Assembly: GCA_035934555.1 (NCBI GenBank) | Contig: DASYXT010000014.1 | Location: 1 to 53,847 of the forward strand | DNA: 53,847 nucleotides | Source: DASYXT01 sp035934555 | GTDB lineage: Bacteria > Verrucomicrobiota > Verrucomicrobiia > Limisphaerales > UBA8199 | Reading direction: 5' to 3' | Shown: positions 43,769 to 50,602 of the stretch, in pieces | How the letters are laid out: the number at the start of each line of letters is the position of its first letter | Position numbering within the stretch: the first letter of the stretch is position 1 | The notes under the pieces: generated by a model | The model's input: the letters and a program-made list of their open reading frames with translations, nothing else | Told to the model about the DNA's origin: nothing | Databases searched by the model: none | Translations under genes and position numbers: made by a program

Positions 43769-44890
43769 TCATCGGCGGCCGAACCAGCCAAGCTCCTCCT
43801 TGTTCACCCGGTAAAGCAGCCCCAACACGCGCGCTTCCACCATCAATAGATACAACCCGACGAATGTGGAAATGACCGAGGGAACAACCGGAACCGAAAT
43901 CGCTTGGGGGAGGAAATCGTCGCCCAACCACTTTGCCGCGAGGACGGCGCCGAACACCGCCACAGTCAGCAAATATTGTCCGGGAATTTTGGCGATGGAG
44001 GGCACCACCAGCAACGGATTCAGCGCCGCCACCGAATCGAACATGGCCGCCGCCAGGAAGGCCATCGGGAAATAAATGACGCCCGCCCCGCAGGCGACCA
44101 ATATCGCCGCCGGGCCCCACCGCCCCGCGCCCTGCACACCCATCGCCACCACAATCGCTGGCACCAGGCTAACCAGCATCGTCGCGGCGAGTTGAAACAA
44201 AGGAGCCAGAATGTCAGCCGCGAAGTCCGAGAGGTCCGGCCAATCGGGGGCCATTTGCTCGCCCATCGCTGTGCCGGTGACGACCCGCCGCAGGTAGCTG
44301 GTCAGGTACCCCGCGCCGAACCCTGTCATCAAGAGCAGGAAGGCCATGCAGATCGCGCTCCCCAACCCGATGCCTTTGACGGCGCCGAACCGCGCGAAGA
44401 AGGCCCCGGCTTTGATCATTGAAAGGAAGATCGTGCCCGTCAGCAACACCAGGGCGCCATCCTTCTTCAACGGATAGAGGAAAGCGCCGCCGACGCGGGC
44501 CATAAAGGATCGCTCCGGTTGCGCCGGCGGTGCCGTCCAGGCCCGGCCGGGCGGCCTTCCTCCAGACAACCGGACCACGGGCACTGGCACAGGCCCGGTC
44601 CCGGACTCGTCCTCGAACCGCAGCCGCACCTCGCCCAGGCAGAACACCTGGCCGGACCGGAGCCTGGCCTCCTCGACGAGTTGGCCTTCCAGAAAAGTGC
44701 CGCTGGTTGAACCGAGGTCCTTCAACGTCACGTTGCCGCCGGACACGACAACCTGGCAGTGCGAACTCGAGATCGACGAATGATCGATCTGGAAATCGTT
44801 CTCGGGGCTCCTGCCGAGGATAATGGTTCCCGGCCCAAGCTCAATTTCCCACGCCTCGGCCGAGTCCGGATTAACCACCAGTCGCGCCAT
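43769..44890 (-). CDS. FHA-domain multi-spanning membrane protein
   Basis: 373 residues. Residues 1-95 are an FHA domain: IILGRSPENDFQID (Gly-Arg), SSISSSHCQV (Ser...His) and LKDLGSTSGTFLEG. A Pro-rich linker (about 95-130) is followed by about six membrane helices (such as AICMAFLLLMTGFGAGYL, LAATMLVSLVPAIVVAMGV), in a Yip1-like arrangement. FHA domains bind phosphothreonine, so the protein may tether a Ser/Thr-kinase signal to the membrane. No kinase gene is nearby. A terminal LLYRVNKEELGWF would face the cytoplasm. Confidence 0.82.
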   Translation of the reverse strand: MARLVVNPDSAEAWEIELGPGTIILGRSPENDFQIDHSSISSSHCQVVVSGGNVTLKDLGSTSGTFLEGQLVEEARLRSGQVFCLGEVRLRFEDESGTGPVPVPVVRLSGGRPPGRAWTAPPAQPERSFMARVGGAFLYPLKKDGALVLLTGTIFLSMIKAGAFFARFGAVKGIGLGSAICMAFLLLMTGFGAGYLTSYLRRVVTGTAMGEQMAPDWPDLSDFAADILAPLFQLAATMLVSLVPAIVVAMGVQGAGRWGPAAILVACGAGVIYFPMAFLAAAMFDSVAALNPLLVVPSIAKIPGQYLLTVAVFGAVLAAKWLGDDFLPQAISVPVVPSVISTFVGLYLLMVEARVLGLLYRVNKEELGWFGRR

Positions 44891-44918
44891 ACTCGCTTCC
44901 CTCTGCCGCCCAGTATGA

Positions 44919-45292
44919 CACGATTACCCTCCGCAAGGGAGAGAGAATTTTTGCGCCGAACGTGGCGCACCCACGACGAGCAATTGTTCTCCAATAAAGG
45001 GGTTAATGAGTCATACAGGCACCAGGCCTACCCCTGCCAACCTGTCTTTTCGCAAGCCTCGCCCAACGTCTCCAGGAATCGGTGGCGGTCCTGGTCGTCG
45101 GCCAAAATTGGCTCCCGGCGCAACAGTTACGAGGCCGCTAAGTGGGTCACCATGCGCCGATGGCTTGAAGCCAATCCGGACGACGAGTTCGCAAAAGACG
45201 TTCGAGCCAAACTGACCTCGGAACCCGAGCACTACGGCGCTTACACGCGTGAGTACCTGGGCTGGGGTGTATTCGCGCTGATCAGGCGGTGA
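44919..45292 (+). pseudogene. Possible remnant of a small gene
   Basis: The last about 55 residues of this frame (EAAKWVTMRRWLEANPDDEF and on to EYLGWGVFALIRR) have protein-like composition and high GC at third positions. The first part does not, and the start codon is uncertain. A short phrase AAAGGGGTTAATGAG lies inside at 44995. It may be the 3' end of a gene cut by rearrangement. No family recognised. Confidence 0.25.
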
Positions 45293-45578
45293 TGCGGGTG
45301 GGCGATTTTCCGCCCGAACCGGTTGGCAGTACCAGCACGCGGCTGGCGGCATGTCTTCATTACCTATCAGAAAACTGTTCGCCGTGCTGTTGGTGACCCA
45401 CCTTTGTTGCCTGCCAAAAGCGCCACCCCAAAGACCCCCGTAGCCGCCGACACCAGCAGGCCCTGACTCTCTGCTTGGGACCAACTGCCCGCGCAACGAA
45501 CAAAGGCACACCTTCGCCTGGAAACGGCCCCTGAACCGGCGCTTGACTTTCTCTATAGGCTTTCCACATCCTGCAAGC
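45293..45578. other. Gene-free leader region
   Basis: The 286 bp before the DUF4139 gene. No clear gene, palindrome or promoter was seen. The DUF4139 frame is open to an ATG at 45543. Confidence 0.3.
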
Positions 45579-47141
45579 ATGAGTGCCGAGGGTAACCTAA
45601 TTCGCGTGATTCGCTCGCTCCGACTGACATCGGGATTGCTACTGCTTTGGAGCGCGATGCCCAGCGTCATCGCCGCACCGAGCCTGACCATCTACAACCA
45701 GAATTTCGCCGTCGTTCGGGAAACAGTTCCCATGGATTTAAAAGCCGGCACCAACCGGATTCAATTCACTGGCGCGACGGCTTACCTCGAACCCAGCTCA
45801 GTAGTCCTGCGCGATCCGGCCGACCTACATCCCTTTCAGATCCTGGAACAAAACTACCGCGGTGATCCCGTCTCCCAGGCCACGCTGCTCCAGTTGAACG
45901 AAGGCAAGACCATCGATTTCGAGGTGCTTCGAACCGAAGGCGACCGGGTCACAAGGGAACTTGTGCAGGGCAAGATCATCCGCGCAGGGAGCGGTGGCTA
46001 CGGACCCCAGCCCTATTACGGCGGTTACAGCCCCACAACGTTGCAGCCCATTATCGAGGTCAACGGCAAGCTCCGCTTCGAGCTGCCCGGCCAACCCCTG
46101 TTTCCCGCCTTGGCCGATAACACCATCCTAAAACCCACTCTCCTTTGGGTCATCGACAGCCCACAGCCGGCGCGCTTTGACGCCGAACTCAGCTACATCA
46201 CCAGCGAGCTGCGCTGGGAATCCGATTATAACCTGGTCCTGCCCGAGCGCGGCAACACCCTGGACTTGGTCGGCTGGATCACCATGGATAATCAAAGCGG
46301 CCGCACGTTCGAAAACGCACGCATCAAGCTGATGGCCGGCGACGTCAGCAAAATCCAGAACCGCCGCCAAGACAAGGCCATGCTCTTCGGCGGAATGGGT
46401 GGCGGAGGCGCCCCACCGCCGCCCGTCACCGAAAAGTCCTTCGACGAATACCGCCTCTACACCCTGGACCGACCCGCCACCCTCTTGGACCGTGAGAAAA
46501 AACAGGTCGAGTTTGTCACTGTCGCCGACGTGCAATCCACGCCCATTTACATCTATGACGGCGCTTCCACTGACCCGGATCAGGTGTGGGCCGTCGAGGG
46601 CATGCATACCGAACCGGAGTACGGGGTGCACTCCCAGACGAAGGTCTGGGCCCTGCGGCAGTTCTTCAATTCTGCCACCAACCACTTGGGCCTGCCTTTG
46701 CCCAAAGGCCGAGTGCGCATCTATCGCCGCGATACCGACGGCCGGTTGGAGTTTGTCGGCGAGAACACGATCAAACACACACCCCGCGATGAACTCGTCC
46801 GTTTGTTCACCGGCAATGCCTTCGACCTGGTCGGCGAGCGCAAACGCACCGAGTTCAAAGTGGATCTGAGCGGCGCTGGCTCCATTGACCCCGTCACCGG
46901 TTTACCTCTCCCTCGTGGCACACGTGCCGTGGATGAATGGTTCGAGATCACCTTGCGCAACCACAAAACCGAGCCAGTCGAGATTCGCGTCCTCGAGCAC
47001 CTCTGTCGCGGTGTCAATTGGGAAATCCAGGAAAAGTCCGATCCCTTCGAGAAAATCGATTCCCAGACGATCGAATTTCGCGTGCCGCTCGAACCCGACG
47101 CACAACGCAGGATTACCTATCACGTGCATTATTCCTGGTAG
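45579..47141 (+). CDS. Secreted DUF4139 domain protein
   Basis: About 520 residues from the ATG at 45579, giving a signal peptide (LTSGLLLLWSAMPSVIAA). Early residues SLTIYNQNFAVVRETVPMDL and TNRIQFTGATAYLEPSSVVL are typical of DUF4139-type proteins. The middle has LRWESDYNLVLPERGNTLDL and TMDNQSGRTFENARIKLMAG, the hallmark block, then VRIYRRDTDGRLEFVGENTI and a final EFRVPLEPDAQRRITYHVHY. The fold is mostly beta, with an expected surface or periplasmic place. The role of this family in bacteria is not established. Confidence 0.85.
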   Translation: MSAEGNLIRVIRSLRLTSGLLLLWSAMPSVIAAPSLTIYNQNFAVVRETVPMDLKAGTNRIQFTGATAYLEPSSVVLRDPADLHPFQILEQNYRGDPVSQATLLQLNEGKTIDFEVLRTEGDRVTRELVQGKIIRAGSGGYGPQPYYGGYSPTTLQPIIEVNGKLRFELPGQPLFPALADNTILKPTLLWVIDSPQPARFDAELSYITSELRWESDYNLVLPERGNTLDLVGWITMDNQSGRTFENARIKLMAGDVSKIQNRRQDKAMLFGGMGGGGAPPPPVTEKSFDEYRLYTLDRPATLLDREKKQVEFVTVADVQSTPIYIYDGASTDPDQVWAVEGMHTEPEYGVHSQTKVWALRQFFNSATNHLGLPLPKGRVRIYRRDTDGRLEFVGENTIKHTPRDELVRLFTGNAFDLVGERKRTEFKVDLSGAGSIDPVTGLPLPRGTRAVDEWFEITLRNHKTEPVEIRVLEHLCRGVNWEIQEKSDPFEKIDSQTIEFRVPLEPDAQRRITYHVHYSW

Positions 47142-47310
47142 GCCGCGCGGGGTGTGCGCGGGCCGCCGAACAAAAAATCACCACGCCCCTAATTGACGCC
47201 TCAGAGCCGCTACTGCCACAGCCGGAGATGGAGAAGGGGTCAGTAAAAGGGGTTAATGAGATTGTCATGTTGTGGTGACAGATGAGCTGGTCTTCTGCAT
47301 CATTGGCACC
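47142..47310. other. Gap holding RAYT upstream sequence
   Basis: Contains GGGGTCAGTAAAAGGGGTTA then ATGAG near 47235-47260. The AAAGGGGTTAATGAG part also occurs at 44995. It may be an end of the element that brought the transposase remnant. Confidence 0.35.
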
Positions 47311-47416
47311 GTGGCTCGCAAGTTGCGCGTTCAGTATCCTGGGGCAATGTACCACGTCATGAGCCGAGGCAACCGACGCCAGGACATTTACCTCGATGAC
47401 GTGGATCGGCACCAAA
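47311..47416 (+). pseudogene. Truncated REP-associated tyrosine transposase (RAYT, Y1/HUH family)
   Basis: From a GTG at 47311 the frame reads ARKLRVQYPGAMYHVMSRGN then RRQDIYLDDVDRHQ. This is the standard N-terminus of RAYT (TnpA_REP) proteins in many bacteria. The family then continues for about 200 residues with the HUH metal motif and the catalytic Tyr; none of that is present. Homology ends near 47416, where the sequence becomes the tail of a DUF3631 fragment read on the other strand. RAYTs act on REP palindromes by single-strand transposition. The gene is clearly dead, but it ties to the palindromic elements in this window. Confidence 0.8.
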
Positions 47417-47760
47417 TGCTCGCACGTGAACAGCCGCTCGGCCTTCACCTCCGCAAACGTCACCAGGCAATCCAGCAGTAACGTCCCGATCTCATTGTTC
47501 GTTTGCTCCGCTCCCGACAGCGCCAGCGCCGCCTGCCGCGTTTTTTGCGGCCAATCCCCGCCCCCCTCAGGTCCGGCAGCACAAACAACGGTTCCCACAC
47601 ATCGGCCGCCCGGGCGTTCAGCCCCATCGGCGGGAGCGCCCTGGTCTTGGCAATCGCCTCGGCGTTCTCGCCCACCAGCTCCGCGCATTGCCGTCGCAGC
47701 TCCCCCGCCTCCGCTTCCTCCCGGTCACGCACCCGCTCGCACTTCTCCTCAGTCCCACCC
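47417..47760 (-). pseudogene. Frameshifted DUF3631 domain fragment
   Basis: On the minus strand one frame reads GELRRQCAELVGENAEAIAK then LPPMGLNARAADVWEPLFVL and PDL. After a run of G (near 47558-47570) a second frame continues GGGDWPQKTRQAALALSGAE then LLLDCLVTFAEVKAERLFTC and EHLV. Joined, these match the DUF3631 pattern (RRQCARWA..., NRAADNWRPLLAIAD, GGEWPERARRAALALSG). Such domains occur in phage or plasmid helicase/primase-like proteins. The fragment lacks a start, has a frameshift and ends at the RAYT remnant, so it is decayed mobile DNA. It lies upstream of and antisense to rpiB. Confidence 0.65.
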
Positions 47761-47847
47761 GCCCAGCCCGTAGCGCGGCGCTTATTAGGGCGCGCAAGTT
47801 CGTTGCGCTCGGAGCGGTTTGAGTTAGATTCCCGGCGCACCGCACGT

Positions 47848-48285
47848 ATGAAAATCGCTATCGGCTCCGATCATGCCGGCTTCGAGTACAAAGAACAAAT
47901 CCGGGCGCACCTGGAGAAGCTCGGCCACCAGGTGACTGATTTCGGCACGCATTCCGACCAGCCGGTGGATTACCCGCTGTTCATCCGCCCCGTGGCGGAA
48001 GCCGTCGCGCGCGGCGAGGTCGAGCGGGGGATTGTTCTGGGGGGGTCGGGCAACGGCGAGGCAATGGTGGCCAACCGGGTGCGCGGGGTGCGCTGTGCGT
48101 TATGTTGGAATGCCGAATCGGCGCGGCTGGGGCGGCAGCATAACGATGCCAACGTGCTGTCGCTCGGCCAACGGATGGTACCGTTGGATCTGGCGCTGCA
48201 AATCGTCGATATCTGGCTGGAAACTCCTTTCGAGGGTGGACGGCACCTGCGGCGCATCCAGCTCATTGACGCGCCGCACGTTTAG
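47848..48285 (+). CDS. rpiB: Ribose-5-phosphate isomerase B
   Basis: 145 residues from the ATG at 47848. Although the frame is open to 47503, the upstream part is the antisense of a gene fragment. Conserved parts: MKIAIGSDHAGFEYKEQI, DFGTHSDQPVDYP, VLGGSGNGEAMVANRVRGVR and RQHNDANVLSLGQRM. It interconverts ribose 5-phosphate and ribulose 5-phosphate. It has GGSGNGE in place of the Cys-containing CGTGIG motif, as in the mycobacterial enzyme, where a Glu acts instead of Cys. It ends 7 bp from the convergent fumarase beta gene. Confidence 0.93.
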   Translation: MKIAIGSDHAGFEYKEQIRAHLEKLGHQVTDFGTHSDQPVDYPLFIRPVAEAVARGEVERGIVLGGSGNGEAMVANRVRGVRCALCWNAESARLGRQHNDANVLSLGQRMVPLDLALQIVDIWLETPFEGGRHLRRIQLIDAPHV

Positions 48286-48292
48286 AGCAGGT

Positions 48293-48868
48293 TTAGACGT
48301 ACTTGGCCAATTCGGCCTGGCTTGCTGCGAACACCTCCTGGTGCAGCGACCGTCCATGCGCGTCCATGGTCACAACGGCCGGAAAGCGCGCAACGACGAA
48401 CTCCCAGATGGCCTCGGGTGCGCCGAACTTATCGAGGAAATAGACGTTGGGTACCTGCTCGATGCGCTCGGCCAGCACTTGGGCGGCTCCGCCGACCGCA
48501 TGGAGGTACACGCAGCCGTATTGACGACAGGCTTCCAACGTGCGGGCGCCCATGCCGCCTTTGCCAATGACGCCGCGCAAGCCCAGGTCGCGGATTATCT
48601 GGCCCTGGTAAGGTTCTTCGCGAATGGAGGTGGTAGGTCCAGCGGCGACACACTTCCATTGGCCTTGGGCGTCCTTGATGATGACGGGACCGCAATGATA
48701 GAGGATGCCGCCGTGCAAGTTAACGCCCGGTGGGAGAGTGCCGCCGTCGTGGAGGTACTTGTGGACGGCGTCGCGGCCCGTGAACAGCCGCCCGGTAATG
48801 GCGACTTCGTCGCCGACGCGCAACGAGCGAACGGCTTCTTCGGAAACCGGTGTGGTGAGTTCGATCAT
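48293..48868 (-). CDS. Fumarate hydratase class I, beta subunit
   Basis: 191 residues. TPVSEEAVRSLRVGDEVAIT, TGRDAVHKYLHDGGTLP, HCGPVIIKDAQGQWKCVAAG and PTTSIREEPYQGQIIR are typical of the C-terminal (beta) half of iron-sulfur fumarases and the related tartrate dehydratases. GVIGKGGMGARTLEAC is also conserved. It pairs with the alpha subunit 31 bp upstream on the same strand. The pair would hydrate fumarate to malate; a tartrate or mesaconate substrate cannot be excluded by eye. Confidence 0.92.
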   Translation of the reverse strand: MIELTTPVSEEAVRSLRVGDEVAITGRLFTGRDAVHKYLHDGGTLPPGVNLHGGILYHCGPVIIKDAQGQWKCVAAGPTTSIREEPYQGQIIRDLGLRGVIGKGGMGARTLEACRQYGCVYLHAVGGAAQVLAERIEQVPNVYFLDKFGAPEAIWEFVVARFPAVVTMDAHGRSLHQEVFAASQAELAKYV

Positions 48869-48899
48869 AGTGGCGGAGATTGCGGGTGCGAAATCGGGC

Positions 48900-49778
48900 T
48901 TAATACAACCACTGCTGAATGCCGCCGTCGGGGGTTAACTGAAAGCCCTGGCGACGGTAGGCCCAGCACATATAGCTGATGCTGACAAAAAAAGAGGCGG
49001 GCAACCGGTTCAACGCGCCGATCTTTGTCCCGAGTAAGGTGGTCTTGCCTCCAAAACCCATCGGGCCGATGCCGAGCTTGTTGGCGGTTTCGACGATGTC
49101 CCGTTCGAGCTGGTCGAGCTCGGGCAGGGGGTTGCGATCATCGAGCCGGCGCAGCAGTTGTTTCTTGGAGTGTTCGTAGCCGGTCGCGCGATCGCCGCCG
49201 ATGCAGACGCCGAGAATCCCCGGGCCGCAGCCTTTGCCCTGCGCTTGCAAAATGGCATCGAGAATCGCCTTCCGGCAACCGTCCAGGTCGCGGTTGGCCT
49301 GGAGCTTTTCGTTCGGCAATGAGTATTGGGCGCCGACGTTTTCGCAACCGCCACCCTTGAGCACCAAGCGCACCGTGACCTCGGGCTCGCGCCGCTGATG
49401 GAAATGCACCACCGGTGAGCCCGGACCGAGATTGGTGCCGTCGTTAACGCCGGTGAGCGAATTGACAGAATTCTGGCGCAGGTAACCCTTGGCGGTGGCC
49501 CGCTTGACGGCATCCCGGGCGGTGTCCTCGAAGGCGAGTTGATCGAACCCGAGCGGGCAATCGACGTAAAAAAGAATGCTGCCGGTATCCTGGCAGATGG
49601 GCTGAGATTTGTTTTTGGCCAGGGCAATGTTCTGGTCGATGATTTCCATCGCACTGGCGGCAATGGTCCCAGGCTTTTCGTCCTCAACGGCGGAGAGGAT
49701 GGCGCGGTTGACGTCATCCGGGATTTCAGCGGAGGTGCGTCGGATAAGTTCGAGCAATGAGTCTGCCAACAGCTTCAT
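48900..49778 (-). CDS. Fumarate hydratase class I, alpha subunit
   Basis: About 292 residues from the ATG at 49778 (MKLLADSLLELIRRTSAEIP); an upstream start at 49814 adds 12. Three Cys that hold the 4Fe-4S cluster are seen in QPICQDTGSILFYV, KGGGCENVGAQYS and GKGCGPGILGVCIGGDRATG. LGIGPMGFGGKTTLLGTKIG is the conserved end motif. Works with the beta subunit in the TCA cycle. Upstream, a REP-like element separates it from the HAD gene. Confidence 0.93.
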   Translation of the reverse strand: MKLLADSLLELIRRTSAEIPDDVNRAILSAVEDEKPGTIAASAMEIIDQNIALAKNKSQPICQDTGSILFYVDCPLGFDQLAFEDTARDAVKRATAKGYLRQNSVNSLTGVNDGTNLGPGSPVVHFHQRREPEVTVRLVLKGGGCENVGAQYSLPNEKLQANRDLDGCRKAILDAILQAQGKGCGPGILGVCIGGDRATGYEHSKKQLLRRLDDRNPLPELDQLERDIVETANKLGIGPMGFGGKTTLLGTKIGALNRLPASFFVSISYMCWAYRRQGFQLTPDGGIQQWLY

Positions 49779-49842
49779 CGGGTTGAGATTAGTTGCCGTC
49801 AAAAGCCAAGTCAACCGGCGCGTCTGTTCATAATGCCTCAGT

Positions 49843-49950
49843 GGAGCGCGGACATTCCTGTAGGCAGCAATGTGTATTTGGAAGAATTTCCGGCAAATCC
49901 GAGCCGCGTTGGCATTCGGAGCTTGCTGCGGACAGGAATGTCCGCGCTCC
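49843..49950. repeat. REP-like palindromic element, copy D
   Basis: About 108 bp. The left end GGAGCGCGGACATTCCTGT then AGGCAGCAA, and the right end TTGCTGCGGACAGGAATGTC then CGCGCTCC, are near-perfect inverted repeats. The stem core is GGACATTCCTGT in place of GGACTTTAGTCC. The middle differs from copies A-C. Intergenic between fumarase alpha and the HAD gene. Confidence 0.8.
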
Positions 49951-49970
49951 GCCCTTTCTTGCCTAAGGCC

Positions 49971-50582
49971 TTATTCGTGATTGAGCAAGCCCAGTTTTTC
50001 CATCGCCGCCAGAGTTTTTTCGGGTGTTTCCTGAAGAATGACCTGCCAGCCGCGTTGAGCGCCCGCCTCGATGTTTTCGAGTCGATCATCGATGTAAAGC
50101 AGTTCGGGGCCGCGATGACCGCTCTGGCGCTCGACCACTTCATAAAGCGCCGGTTGCGGTTTCATCGCGCCATGTTCGTACGACAGGATATAGCCGTCGA
50201 ACCCGGCAAAGAACGGGAAGACGCGCCGGATATGATTGACGGCTAATTCGTTGGTGTTGGAAAAAATGAAAGTGGGGAGGCCGTTGCGCCGCAGCGTGGC
50301 CTGGAGGTCCACCATCGGGGCGATCGGCACAAAGATGTCGCCGAAGGTGGTGGCGAACTCTTCAAAGGCGCCGCAGTAGCCGGTGGCGTCGCAGACCTCT
50401 TTGTAAAAGGCGGCGCTGGTCAGCAGGCCGGTTTCGTAGCGCAATAAAATGGAAGATTGGGCGATGAACCGGGCGAGATCTTCCAGTGCCATCGTGCCGC
50501 GTGCGGCGATCTTGCGGGCGGCAATCGAATAATCGAAATCGACGAGGACTTTGCCTAAATCAAAGACGACGGCTTTAACCAT
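49971..50582 (-). CDS. HAD-superfamily hydrolase
   Basis: 203 residues. Motif I is AVVFDLGKVLVDFD with the nucleophile Asp (the second acidic position is Gly, as in YihX-like sugar phosphatases), motif II TFIFSNTNE, motif III Lys in GAMKPQPALYEV, and motif IV LLYIDDRLENI. A helical cap lies at about 15-85. Likely a small-molecule phosphatase; substrate unknown. It is 20 bp downstream of the DsbD-like gene on the same strand, so they may be co-transcribed. Confidence 0.88.
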   Translation of the reverse strand: MVKAVVFDLGKVLVDFDYSIAARKIAARGTMALEDLARFIAQSSILLRYETGLLTSAAFYKEVCDATGYCGAFEEFATTFGDIFVPIAPMVDLQATLRRNGLPTFIFSNTNELAVNHIRRVFPFFAGFDGYILSYEHGAMKPQPALYEVVERQSGHRGPELLYIDDRLENIEAGAQRGWQVILQETPEKTLAAMEKLGLLNHE

Positions 50583-50602
50583 GGTTTCGTGGCATGGGCA
50601 TA

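Noticed and set aside
47503..47847. N-terminal extension of the rpiB frame
   Set aside because: RpiB proteins start at MKIAIGSDHAG. The upstream residues are the antisense of a DUF3631 fragment.
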